Both the position numbers and the translations under genes were made by a program. The notes under the pieces were generated by a model, which saw only the letters and a program-made list of their open reading frames with translations, was not told the DNA's origin and did no database searches. A stretch of 64,000 nt of DNA, from assembly GCA_025024175.1 (NCBI GenBank), contig QCXZ01000041.1, positions 12,953,786-13,017,785 of the forward strand, in the 5' to 3' direction. Each line of letters begins with the position of its first letter. Position 1 is the first letter of the stretch. The stretch is from Rhyzopertha dominica (taxonomy: Eukaryota; Arthropoda; Insecta; Coleoptera; Bostrichidae). Positions 12,276 through 24,150 of the stretch are shown piece by piece.

Positions 12276-13733
12276 CAGTGCTATTAAGTAATTAATTACA
12301 ATTACTTGAAAAGTAATTGAATTACTTTCGTTATAATTGAAGCATTAATTAAGTACTTCTTTTACAATTGTGATTCATTTGTAATTAAATTACCCATTTT
12401 GTTACAATTACAATTACATTCAACCGAACTATTTTTAATATTTTGAATCTGTGGAAAGTTTAAATCCGATTGCACACCAGTAGGTAGGTAGATATTGGTA
12501 AAAATATTTTTTACAAGCAAAATTACTACATATACATAAAATTCATTACAGTGATTTAGCAAAACTTAACTTATTTGGATTATTGAGAATAAATCGACTA
12601 AAGCTTCTCATAAAGTAGAACGCGTTTGCGCTAAGAATTTGACTGTACCATGCCCTATAAGATCGAATTCACATTTTGACTCATTTAACTCTTAAAAAAA
12701 CACTTGGATTCTATTTGTGGTGCGATAAAATCAACTAATCTTAAATCGGTTAAATTAGATTTTTCGCAAGAATACTTTATACTTAGTTACGTACTCTTGA
12801 GGAAAAAAACGAGTTATATCTAAGAATACAATTTGCCAACTATTTTTTAATTAATCCAAAGGTGGTGAAGAAAAAATGGAAATTTGAAAATATTGTGCCC
12901 AGCTTGGGATTCAATTATAACAAGTATTAAAGGTGCTTTTCGGATATTTTAGATATCAGTCAGTTATTCAGAAGACGGTACAACTTCTTCCTTACCACAA
13001 TTGAAACCAAAATGGATTCATTCTGACAAAGATAAAAGAAATTATGTTGCAGTTAAAGAACTCGTCATGAGTGAAGTCCAAGAACACTTTTTGCCTTCAA
13101 GTAATATTAACCAAACTCCTTGCGATTCACGTCTAGAATATATACTATCAAATTTTGGATTAAATGGATATTTCAGAGCCAGACGATTCAGCGAAAGAGT
13201 ATCACATATAGAATTTTTAGCTTATCTGAAAGTTAAAAAATACTATATGTAAAATACTGTCCTGCATTATTTAAGATTTAAGATATAATATGTCATATCA
13301 TCCTCATCTGCTCTCGTTGAGCGAATGTTTAGTTCCGATGGTCAAATTTGAAACCTAGATGAAACAACTGGTTAGATGAACAATTTGAAAAAGTTAAATT
13401 TTTAAGACATAACGGTGGTATGTAAACTAGATTAATAAACTTAATAAGTAATATAAGTTAGTTTATTAGTTATTAATTAGAGTTGTATGTGTGCATATAA
13501 GAATAATTAGGATAATTAGTCCTGACTCGATTAGATTCAAGTCCTTATGTTTTGTTTTATGTAATAAAAATTACAATGTTTTATTGTCAAAACAACTAGG
13601 TATAGATATGAGAATACGAGTAACATATTATTGTTTTAAAACTTTTTCCAACTGTCTACCTGATCCTATTCGAAGGGTAGATGTAATTGTAATTGTAATT
13701 AATTGCACGTTGTAGTGTATTTTAACATCACTG
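12276..13733 (+). mobile_element. hAT DNA transposon, decayed, ends visible
   Basis: The left end begins CAGTGCTATT and the right end finishes ...ATCACTG, the CAGTG/CACTG termini usual for hAT elements. Flanking 8-mers GGGGATAC (12268-12275) and CTGGATAC (13734-13741) match at 6 of 8 bases, an aged 8-bp target duplication. Subterminal regions carry repeated TAATTACAATTAC words on both sides. Inside, 13001-13252 gives a hAT-like stretch (KWIHSDKDKRN onward). At about 13299-13425 the C-terminal dimerisation block is legible (SSSALVERMFSSDGQ, then FLRHNG) with stops. Most of the transposase is missing, so this is an internally deleted, non-functional copy. Confidence 0.75.
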
Positions 13734-13741
13734 CTGGATAC

Positions 13742-15789
13742 TAATTACTGAAACCAATAAGGTAATTAGGTATTATAAGTGTTATTAAACTGGAAACAGC
13801 AAAGAGTAACTTTAAAACTAATCCTTTAATTTGACTTGTAATTTGATCGCTTTATTATTTCATATTGGAATCAGAATTAACTAAAATATATTGATGCGGT
13901 GTTCTAAGGTTTAGTAAATGTTAGTTAAATGTACAAATTGGTTCGTGCATCTACCTTTTAGAATACAGATAGGTAAAAAGATTTCCTATTTATCGTGCTG
14001 CGACATTTATTTCTTAAACAGTTATAACAAACGAAGATTTGTGGATTTGCCAATTATGATTTTGTTGTTTGTTAATTTATCGTCATCTTATCAGTCATGC
14101 CACTATTCAATTCCAAGCAGCAGACTATTTATAGTACGCTTATGTTTCCTAGTTATTATATACAATGCCCGAAATACCTAAAGCGGTATAAAAAAATTAC
14201 TGATTCTCCTGTTGTTAATTCCACAAGGTTTATTGCACCGGAAAAAATACCAAGGACAGAACAAACAACACAAAACAGATTTACATGTTTTATGTTTCCA
14301 GGCTGCTATTACTTGCTAAATTGTGCTACAGTCCAGCATTTATGTATGACTAAGACTATCATAATCACAAGGTGACCTGTAACCCTATACAATAACACTA
14401 TAGTTACAGAACCAGCTTACCTTGCTAACTTTGTTACATCTTCACTGTAGTTATCTGGTGTCGCCAGATACCAAAAAAAATATGCATGCGGAATTTCACG
14501 CATCGGTATTAAAATAAAAATATTCATGACGGCAGTTCGCGGCAGTGATTACGAATCGCGATATAATACATTTTTATGGCAGCGCTATTTTTGCGATCAA
14601 TTCAAATGAATGCATTGGCGCTTAGGGACCCCTCGTAACGGTACTTTCGAGTTCAGGTAATGCAGGTTATTTTTACGCAGTTTACGCACGCTGTTGGTCT
14701 GGGTCGGTAGTGTTGCATATTGAGCCGTCAAAAACGTGTTTGTTTTTCTTATCAAAGACGCGCTAAATAATTAGTGGTTATGTGGAAGTAACTGACGAAG
14801 TTTAACAATGTCAGTTATTGATTATAAATTAGTTTGATGTAGGTAAGTCCATTATTATTATGTCATGCTTTTGTTTTGTGTATAAACATTATTAAAAATC
14901 CAGTTTATATTAGAAAATGATCAAAACGACATTGTTTTCCTTTACTTACAAGAATCTTCGTCTAAATATTTGAAACTAGAGTTGTTAGAATATTATTTAC
15001 TTCATCAGTAGTATGTACTATTTGTTCAAAGAAATCATTGTTTATATTTAGCAGTGACTATACGTCCAGTACCGTTGGACGGCCATCAGTCAAAAATGAT
15101 ACAACGCAAGTAGCTCATTTATCTTTTCAGCGTGTACGACACGCTTACTATAGAATACTACAATTTGATTGTAACAAAACGTTATTTGATTTATGTAAAC
15201 AAAAAATACTGGTTATGTGAAGAAGCAAGTACATTTGAAAATGTTTGATTAGTATTAGTAAAACAAAAATAGGGAACGCCCACTGTCAATAAATAAATAT
15301 GTACACGCAATAAAGTAATGTTGCTTGTATTAATTATCCACCAACAGTTATCAATTATCAGTTGCGAAACTAACCCTGACTATAAACCAGTTTTGACATT
15401 ACTGTTTCAACAACAACCAAATATTCTTTAAAAAACACGTCTTTGCTTAGTTTTGAAAATGAGCCCAAATTGCAGCTCTGACCTAGTCATTTTCGCTAAA
15501 ATAGAGTTTTTGTGGATCCTTGTTTTAATTTCTAAAGGACGGGTACAAGTGTGAATGAAGATGAAGATGGCTTTAACGACAAACGAATGCAGGAGTATAC
15601 TACACATCTTTAATAGATCGGCAGTGTAATATGTTATCGCTAAAAAAAAAGATGAAATTTAGGCTACACAGTGCACCGCCCTTTTTATTGCTTCGAGTGC
15701 AGGAATTGACGCTCTCATTCCTTTTCTTTGATTAACTGTTTTTCGTCATTAATTAAGTAAATAAAAGATTTTAATTTATATTTAATGTT
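13742..15789. other. Intergenic, nothing recognised
   Basis: Several short open frames (13918-14375, 15038-15220) lack family motifs, splice context and codon character. I see no repeat or RNA. Confidence 0.5.
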
Positions 15790-15889
15790 ATAATAACAAT
15801 AATACAAAGTTTATTTCCCATGATAATTATTACATTACGTAGAAATTGTCGGTATAAAACAATATCTGGAATATACAAGATTTTACACA

Positions 15890-16960
15890 AAAAAATATAA
15901 GACGAAAAATTCTTCTAACGAATATAGAAGCATTGTGGAAGTAAAAAATCATTTAATTTAAATGTGTGAAATGTCTTAATACACTTTAAGTTCTCAGGCA
16001 ATTTATTTGAAACTCTTAAACCTTGATAAATTGTGTACAATTATGTACAACATTAATTCTAGCACATGGTACATAGAAATTATTTCTTTGATACGTAATA
16101 TATTTATAGTTTTGACTACTCGAGGCATATTTGGTTTTATTGATAAAAACGTAGGAATATATCTCCAAAATAAATACACACACCAAAGGAAGAATTCCAA
16201 ATTCCAAAGTAGGGTCGACAACTCGTACGCATAGAGATTTTAGCTATACATCGAATCATACTTTTCTGTGTAGTACAGTAGTAATCTAGTATCCAGTACT
16301 CTATATTAGTGAAAGTGGAGATTCCCCAAAAGGAAACGCCGTACTTCAAGACAGAATCAACTTTTGCGTAGTACCTATATTTTGACTAGTTGGGAATTAT
16401 CTCCAATTTCACGAAGATTGATAAAAAGATGCTTTAACGAATGTAATCTTGTTCAAACAATGGCTTATCTAGTCAAGACCGGGCAAACCATACTTTCTTA
16501 ANGACCTGTCCACCCGAAATGTCACAAAATATCAATCTTTTTGATATTTTTTTGATAATTATTAATACCTACTTAAACTTTTCGATTTGTGTTCGTCAAA
16601 ATGTGAGTCCCTTTCGTTAAAAAAAAATCCGAAATCTGTTTTCAGTATATCAAATTTTCCACTAAGNATAGGCTATTTTTGTCCCCAATCAGCAAAGATA
16701 AATGGTCAGCGTATAATGTGTAGTAACAATCTAAATTATCTAAATTAATTAATCGAAATTAAAAATCTAATTATATATAAAATAAATAAAATGGGCCCCA
16801 AAATTGACCCTTAAGGTACTCCCATTCTCACATCAATATTTGTAGACCTGCCTTCGTGAATGAAATTATTTTTATGTTTCGATTTTAACGATATAAACTA
16901 CTGTTCACGTTCCTTCAGAGCGATTCTGTCCAACCCATAGGCGCATCCCGTATAGACAGC
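15890..16960 (-). mobile_element. LINE relic, RT and C-terminal parts
   Basis: Read on the minus strand from 16960 down: GVPKGQFWGPF (palm block, near 16805), then LYADHLSLLI (a degraded YADD active site, near 16690). Next come LKYGVSFWG (16350-16310), TQKSMIRCIAKISMRTSCRP (around 16270-16220), RQRNNFYVPCARINVVHNC (around 16110-16040) and LRVSNKLPENLKCIKTFHTF (around 16020-15965), ending near 15895. The order and motifs are those of the 3' half of Jockey/CR1-like non-LTR retrotransposons. Frameshifts, stops and a D-to-H change in the active site make it inactive. It lies just upstream of the first E-Syt gene. Confidence 0.75.
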
Positions 16961-17426
16961 GACAGGGTTCTCATTTGCTTCTAACGTTTTAATAATATTT
17001 TCGTATAAAGAAAAAATGGCTGTAGCAGTGGATTTGTGAAATTAGAAATGTTTGAAATCTGTCTAGAAAGGCATATTCAAAAACTTTCGAGATTGAGAAG
17101 GGAACTTTCACATTATATGATCATTTTTAAAGTGTCACTAAGTAAAACTGACCGATCTAATTTAATACGAAACTGCAGCAGGGCATTGAGTTACCTTGAG
17201 GTTAAAATATTTTCCTGAATACAGCTGTAAAATCACAAGACTTGCTGTTGGTTTCAATGAATATTATTTTCAGTTAAGCTATATCAACTCCTTCGGCGCC
17301 TTCATGTCGCCTTCTACATTAAGAACCACATAGCCCATCGGTCAGAATAATTATCGATTGCTCTAACTCTACGTCGTCGTCGCCTAGGAAATTTTTGCAT
17401 GCTTTTGTAATCATTCCTCGCACGGC
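16961..17426. other. Upstream region of the first E-Syt gene
   Basis: 466 bp between the LINE relic and the presumed first coding exon. It should contain the promoter and 5' UTR, but I see no clear TATA box, initiator or CpG-rich core. Confidence 0.35.
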
Positions 17427-20400
17427 ATGGAGGTACAAGTGACGAACGACGTCAAGAACTGGAAGACGGAGCTCAAGAGGAAGTTTCTGAGCTTTCCAAA
17501 AGCCACCGGATTGCTTTTATCAGTTTCTAAAAAGGTAAGGAGCTCGCGGAATGCGAGTGCTTTATTAAGTACGCTGGGGGCATTGATTTATGAATTGAAT
17601 TTAGAACGGGCCGGTCTATTTCTGTATCGTGGCTGAAATAGTTTCGATGCGAACTTGAAAAAGTTTGCGTATTGTGAGTATTTTGTCTATTACACTAGTG
17701 TCAGCTTTTATGGGCTCCATACTGAAAATTTTAATTGAGGTATTTTTTCTGATGTAGTTTATGCGTAGTGTTTGTTGCGTTGTCCATTTTCTTAATTTAT
17801 ATTCAGAAAAAATTGCTTTGCTTGAATTGCTTTTTAATTAAACTATACCTGAAAAACTCTTACCACAATAATTCAGAAAGTCTAAATGTGTATTTCGACA
17901 GCTAAGCTACCATTCTTAGTAAAAGTACAAGTAAGCGACTTCTTGAATACCTTCCGGTTAGATACAGCCAGACGTTTCAAGAAGTCGCTTAATTTAGCTT
18001 CTACTGAAGATGGCAGCTTGGCTGACGAATACGTACTTAAACTTATCAATTATTGTGGTAAGGATTTTTTATACAGGGTTTCTATAAATTATTCATGCAT
18101 CTAGGTGCTTATGGAAATCATCGATTAAATACATTTGCCTCCTCTCAGGAAAGTGGACACAACTATTGCTTTGACAGATACTTGTCATCTGCCGATTGTT
18201 GAATTATTTAATGTATTTTAATATGAGAAAACGCCTGGGAGTGTGTATTGACAAAATACTCTGAAGTGTTTTGTGTTAATAATTAACTTCAAGGTGGCAG
18301 AAAGCTCACATTTCGGAGCTGTGGGATGACACGGTTTCGTATAACTTTTAGGTTATGTATCGTAGTTGTGAGATTGTGATTGTGACTACAGTAAGCCTAT
18401 TAAANAATTGTACTGTGATGGACTAAAAGATGCTTGTAGCCTGCCGCAACGGTCAAATTAACAAACTAAGTGGCAGTAAAGTTAGCTACACTAAATAAAG
18501 CTTCCACGGTGCAAGAATGTAGACTGTAGAAGTTACCACAAGTCTACCTTACAAATAAATATTGTTATTTCTTACCTTTGAAAGGAAACTGGAACCGTAA
18601 ATAATTGGAAAATCTTCATAAAACCATCAATTTCGTATATATATCGTAATAAACTTTCTCAAAAAATACTCGTTGCTGATTTCGAGATAACGTGATGCAA
18701 TTACAAAGAAGACTTCAATTTAACTAATAATTATTGTCTTTCTATTTTTTCTTTTTCTTTTACAAAATAGGAATTAACATTCTTATTCATGAAAAACGTA
18801 CTACGTTTAATTCAACTCTTTATCTTTACATCTGTATCCCATATCATTCCTGATTATGGAGACCTTCAACACATTGATTCAGAGGAATTATTACATTGCA
18901 CTATCGATAATCTCGGCGTTTAGATAACAATTACCCACAAAGCTTATTTTACATTACTTTCTAGTTCTTAGCTAGTCCTTCTCCTCCACATTTGTCCATC
19001 CTTTATGACGCCGTATATCTTTCTCAGTACTTTTCTCTCTAACACATCCAATGCCTCTTTATCCGCCTTATTCATCACATCCATAAGGTGGCACTAGTCT
19101 CACTATAGTTTCGTAAACTCGTAATTTCAAGGTCCTGGGTAAGTTTTTATCTCTTAAAATATTACTAAGTGATTTATTTTGCTACCTTTTAATAGCCTAT
19201 GGTATATTTCTTTCTTTTCTTTATTTCCCGATTAATCTCACCGCCAGATATGTGGAGTCTTTGATCTTCTCAAAAGTATATTTTTCAAGCTTCTGGGCTG
19301 GATGGCCGTGGTCGATGTCTTTTTATTCTCATTCCATCTCCAGACGTTCGCCTACTACTGTAGTAGGCATCTTCAGTGGTCTACAGTAGTAGGCGAAACG
19401 TCTATTGTGGCAGGCGAGCTCTCCACTGAGGATGCCTACCACAGTAGTAAGCGAAACGTCTGGAGAAGGAAGAAGAAGAAGACATCGACCACGGCCATCC
19501 AGCCCGTAAGCTTCACATTATCACTTGTAATTAATGTCAGCTCGTCTGCATATGCTAAACACTGGTGTGTTTGATGAAAAACTACTCCTTTGCATATAGA
19601 TTGCCATCTCATCTCATAATTTTCTCAAGCACTAACTTAAAAATCGTAGGAGACAGAGGGTCACCTTGTCTCAAACTTTTATTCACCCTAAAAACTGTGA
19701 TACTTTGTTTCGCACAGTATTACTCTACTTTCCTGTAATGACATCATCACCAATCTTCTTAACTTTGCAGGTATTNCAAAATCCTTCATAACATCCAGCA
19801 CTTTAGATCTTTTAAGGCTCTCGTTCGCCAGTTTAAAATCAATAATGAGTGTTGTGTGCAAGGGAGATTTTGTTGCGATTAGCTTCATGACAAAAATCTT
19901 ATAATTTGCTCATCAAATTAATGTTTTGATAAAATTCTGTNGTATTCACGTTGGCTTCAATTATTTTCTAGGCTGTGATTATAGCCATAGTATACGCAGT
20001 ATGCTACTTCAAATTATCCTTCCTATGGCTCATTGGAATAGCAATCTTACTGGGTCTGCGAGAACAACAATCGAAAGATAACGTCAAAAAACATGACTTG
20101 AAGCTAGCAGCCTCTATAATAGATGAGAAGGAAGCGATTCTCCACAGATTTGAGGAGCTGCCGTCATGGGTAAGTTGCAAAATCCTTAAGAAGTTATCAT
20201 GAAGTGGTGATCTCATTGCTAATGTTGCAGGTCATGTTTCCTGATGTGGACAGGGCAGAGTGGCTGAATAAGGTCATATATCCTTCAATAATAGCTACCT
20301 AGACATGTCGGACTCCAGGATTATTAAGTATTAATTGCAGATAATTAAGCAACTATGGCCCAACCTGAACAAGTACATAGTGAAGGTCATCCGCCGAACA

Positions 20401-23168
20401 GTGCAGAACAAGATCAGGAAAAAATTCGACAATTTCAAATTTGAAGAAGTAGACATTGGTTACGTGGTAAATACAAATTTATATAAAGGTTTTGACTTGT
20501 AGTCTTAGATTAAAAACTTTTGTAGAGCCCTCGAATAGATGGGGTCAAGGTCTACAATAATTCAGCCAAAAGTGAGATTGTAGTGGATTTTGACGTCTTG
20601 TAAGTAAGCTTATTACTCTACATTACTATCCAAAACACTTTGAAATTTCAGCTATGATGGAGATTGTGACATAAATTTTACAGTGTTTGGAACAAAGGGA
20701 AGCATTAATGACTTCCAGGTATAATTTCCCGACTTCATGTCCAAAAATCATACAGAACTTTCGTTACAGATGTCTGTGGAACTGAGAATTATCTTGAAAC
20801 CGATAATACCGAAACTTCCTCTAATTGGAGGCATTCAAATATTCTTCCTCAACTGCCCAGACATAGATTTTACTCTTGAGGGCATAGCAAACATTCCAGG
20901 CTTCAAACACTTCATTAAACGTCGTGTTCTGAAAATAATATGTAAGAAACTCGTATTTCCCAATGGGATACCTTTGAAGATAAGCAAATCATTGGATGCT
21001 GCAGAATTAAAGTCTGTGGAACCGGAAGTATGTTTTAGTTTGATTTATATTTGGCGGATTTGGATGATACATGTTTTAGGGTGTATTGAGGGTTCATGTG
21101 CTGGAAGCAAAGGATTTGGAGAAGAAGGATGTAAATGTATTGTGTATGGGAAAGTCAGATCCTTATGCTGTGATTTCTGTGGGTGCACAAGAGTACAAAA
21201 CGAAAATTATAGATGGCTCTGTCGATCCAAAATGGGATTTCTGGTGTGAGGTATACATTTTCTGTGGTTTCAAGTATTTGTATTGTCTTAACTTTTTTGA
21301 AACAATCCATTTTAAGTTTCACATGATCACGTTTTTGTTATCCAGCACTTTTTCAGTTCTGTATCCTGGATCCCTCAGTACAGCATCTGGATATTGAGGT
21401 GTTGGACCACGACTTGAAAAGCGACGATTTCTTAGGAAGGTAATTCAGCTCTAATTTGTTTTATTTTGGAAAATACCTTTCATGTATTTTATTACAGTGC
21501 CACTATCGATCTGGACGAAATAGTAGAAGGGGGAATCACAGACCAGGTAGTCTTTTCTTTTCCTATAGGTGGCAATTCCAGAATTACTGAAATTCCTTAA
21601 TTTTTTGTTAATGTATCCCTTCCTGATGCTTTAGGTGTTCTAATTGTGATTATTTTACAGTGGATCACTTTAGAAAAAGTTAAAAAGGGACAAATTCATT
21701 TGCGATATACCTGGCTTACATTAAGCACAGATTATTCAGATTTAGAAGCTGTAAGTTCCATGTGTATTTGGAGTTACAATGTCACAAACTCTTATTTTTA
21801 CAGGCACTCGCAGAACGTAAAATTCTTCAAGTGAAAGGAATGAGCACAGCTCTTTTGACTGTATTTATAGATTATGCTCGAAATATTCCGGTAAGTGAAT
21901 TTTTAAATCGCTCGATCAAAATATTATTAAACCTGTTCTTATATTAGCAATTGAAACCACACAAAAAACCAGACCCTTACCTCGCTCTAACTCTTGGAAG
22001 CAAGACTGAAGAAACCAAGGCAAAGAAACACACTACCGAAGCAACTTGGGAACAAGGATTTATGTTTCTTGTTTCCAATCCAAATTCGGACAGTCTTTAT
22101 CTTACTATGATAGACAAAAAGCATGACGAGGTGCTTGATCAACATTTCTACCCACTGCACAATCTCATCGACAAACCTAATTTGGAAATAAGCAATGACG
22201 AGTGCAGATTCAAAAATGGAACAATCATTAAGTTATCTCTTGAACTGAGAATTTTAAAATATGATCCTCCAGAAGAGGAAGAAGATTCAGAATCTGATGA
22301 TGAGATTCAAAGGAAGGGTTCAATGAAGTCAAATAAATCAGGTATTTCCTTTTGGAGAAAAAGTTGATATTTCTTATGTATGTATAAGTATAATATTTCC
22401 AGGACTTTCTGTATGTGCTCCTCTAGCAGAACTTGATGCTGACGAAAAATTTAAAAGTGAATCTTTAATTGAGCAAACTGCAGTAAAGACCAGTGAACTA
22501 ATTCACAGAACTCCAAGTGTAACATCGTAAGTATAGCTTCCTATGTCACTTGCTGCCGCTAAAGATTGCTCACTTTTAGATCAGCTGGAGTACATGGTCT
22601 TGGCCGCATTCTCGTTTCGCTAAAATACAGTGAGGCAAGACAAAAATTAGTTGTAACCGTCCACAAAATTGCGTAAGTGCAATTCATTCTCTTGTGTGTA
22701 ATAAATTAGTAAATGTCTGATTGACAGGAATTTACCACTAAAAGACCCTTCACACATACCAGATCCTTATGTAAAGTTGCAGCTTATACCAGGGGGATCA
22801 CACAACAAAAGAAAAACAAAGGTGAAACTGTTATTTTTTAATGATTGCCAGCTTTTACAATGTGGCTTCCCTATTGGTTGTTTCAGGTTATTGTTGACAA
22901 TTGCAACCCTGTGTACAACGAAACATTTGAGTATGTTGTGGCACAGACAGACCTGCCAGAACACAAGCTTTTGATAACTGTAAAAACAAAAATTAAATTT
23001 TCGCTTTATAATAATATTATAGGGCAGGTAAGTAACAGCTGCAGTGAACAAACCATTTGTTTTGCTATTTTCTACCAATTATTTTTGTAGGTACAAATTG
23101 AATTTGAAAACTGGGATGTAAATGTACCAATAATGAAATGGTATGACTTGAAACCAGAGTTTACATAA
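17427..23168 (+). CDS. Esyt2: Extended synaptotagmin, upstream tandem copy
   Basis: E-Syts anchor in the ER membrane, bridge it to the plasma membrane and move lipids through an SMP domain. Coding exons: 17427-17534, 19972-20169, 20231-20272, 20341-20466, 20526-20599, 20652-20718, 20770-21027, 21080-21250, 21357-21439, 21498-21546, 21661-21750, 21804-21890, 21948-22341, 22403-22526, 22580-22672, 22728-22821, 22887-23027, 23091-23168; phases agree throughout and give 758 aa. Residues 1-36 are cytosolic and 37-64 are the membrane hairpin (YFKLSFLWLIGIAILLGL). The SMP domain is about 103-288 (AEWLNKIIKQLWPN; LKPIIPKLPLIGG). C2A is about 292-410 with acidic calcium loops (D308, D318 in KSDPY; D365, D367, D371, D372). 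C2B is about 437-553 (D445, D460 in PDPY) and C2C about 628-752 (NLPLKDPSHIPDPY; basic NKRKTK). The donor after exon 3 is GTCATA, weak. Exon 1 is assigned because it ends in phase 0 at Lys exactly as exon 1 of the downstream copy; the start ATG is less sure. A poly-A signal lies at 23257. The symbol follows the insect orthologue name; orthology is inferred. Confidence 0.9.
17907..18057 (+). other. Open block with hairpin in E-Syt intron 1
   Basis: About 50 codons are open (from LPFLVKVQVSDFLNTF to LKLINYCG), flanked by possible acceptors (TTTCGACAG or GCTAAG) and a good donor GTAAGG at 18058. Inclusion from either acceptor would break the E-Syt frame, so it is not an ordinary coding exon. It also holds a perfect 15-bp inverted repeat, 17933-17947 against 17976-17990, with a 28-nt loop. 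The words GACGTTTC and CTGAAGATG also occur in the foldback at 19287-19513, which suggests a repeat origin. A poison exon is the alternative. Confidence 0.3.
18074..18490 (+). mobile_element. MITE with CAGGG terminus, truncated copy in intron 1
   Basis: It starts CAGGGTTTCTATAAAT after a TA and aligns over its length with the reverse complement of the element at 47189-47653. Shared words include CCTCTCAGGAAAGTG, ACAACTATTGCTTTGACA, GGTGACACGGTTTCGTAT (here GATGACACGG) and TTTTAGGTTAT. The far end fades near 18490 without the terminal repeat. No ORF. The CAGGG end and TA target suggest a Tc1/mariner-type non-autonomous element. Confidence 0.75.
18955..19960 (-). mobile_element. LINE relic in E-Syt intron 1, split by a foldback element
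   Basis: Minus-strand reading from 19880 down gives IDFKLANESLKRSKVLDVM, then IPAKLRRLVMMSLQESRVIL, then KSLRQGDPLSPTIFKLVLE (about 19680-19620), then LAYADELTLITSDNVKL (about 19560-19512; the YADD site reads YADE). The frame resumes beyond an insertion at EKYTFEKIKDSTYLAVRLI (19286-19220) and ends with NKADKEALDVLERKVLRKIY (about 19065-19005). This is the 3' half of a non-LTR retrotransposon. It is opposite to the host gene and carries stops. Confidence 0.8.
19287..19513. mobile_element. Foldback element with hammerhead-like ribozyme cores
   Basis: Outer arms 19287-19320 and 19480-19513 are inverted copies (34 bp, two mismatches; GGGCTGGATGGCCGTGGTCG). Inside are inverted hairpins. On the minus strand 19379-19340 reads CTGAAGATGCCTACTAC, then GTAGTAGGC and GAACGTC. 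On the plus strand 19423-19463 reads CTGAGGATGCCTACC, then GTAGTAAGC and GAAACGTC. CTGANGA, a closable stem and GAAAC form the layout of a hammerhead core, and the minus-strand stem II pairs perfectly. The element lies inside the LINE relic. AAGCTT occurs on both sides, either as a target duplication or as part of the arms. Confidence 0.65.
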
Positions 23169-24150
23169 TTTATTTAAATTAAGATGTAAATATATTACTC
23201 TTCTCAATGTGATATGATTTAATCTCATATTTATATATTTATGTAATAACGTTGAAAATAAATGCTTGTTTATTATTTTTACAATGGGTGATAATTTTAA
23301 TGATAAATTTATTGAATACTGATAACAGTTGCTAATAAGCTAATGTGAAAAAAACCCTGCTGGACAGTAAATTATTAGAATGAGACACCAAAATCTTGAA
23401 CTAGGATAAAACAGTAATAGACAATTGAAATAGATACTGCCACCAGATTCAAAAGAACCATAATTTTCATACCAGTGTAACATTTATGCATACAAACTGT
23501 TACATGCTTCCAAATGATGCGAGTTGGATTCACTTTATTTGTCACATTTGTTAATAATCTCTGGGATAACGGAGCTTCTATCGCCTTTAAAATTACGTAC
23601 AAATTGATGTTTTGAATCTGGTTAATTTACTGACTTACCATTGAAGCAAAGCGATATTGCTTAAAATGATACTGACAGTTATTTATCCGGCAGTGCTTTA
23701 TGGAAGCTAACAACTTTCTCAAAAAAGTAATTATTTTGCGTCCGAACTCTTCAACCGGTCAGTCAAGAATGGAACTATCCACTAAGGTCAGAGATTGATA
23801 AGTTTTTGTGTAAGAGCATTGCAGCATGAGATTTCGGATTGTAACAACAGATGAAGTTCTATTTTCCCCATTATAAGTCTTACATGACAAACTTATCCTG
23901 TGCAGGTATTGTGCAAACTAATGATGAAGTAATAAATATGCACTGATACAGATATCATTTCTCTTTAAAGGTGTGGTAGATGTACTTAATCCCCTACTCT
24001 TGTCTGTGTTGACTTCGGAGTATTTAATACTGTCATAAATCACCTAAAACACTTATCTCACAGCCCAACACAATCTAATCTTATCTCAGTATAGCAGCAT
24101 GTGTTGTAAAGCTTCGAATTTAGAAAACCATCTTCACCCTGCAAGTAAAA
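23169..24150. other. Intergenic spacer between the two E-Syt genes
   Basis: About 0.98 kb. It begins with the 3' UTR of the upstream copy, with an AATAAA at 23257-23262. The remainder should include the promoter of the downstream copy; I see no clear core elements and no third gene. Confidence 0.5.

Noticed and set aside
15993..16349. Four overlapping small frames as genes
   Set aside because: Explained by the minus-strand LINE relic and its complement.
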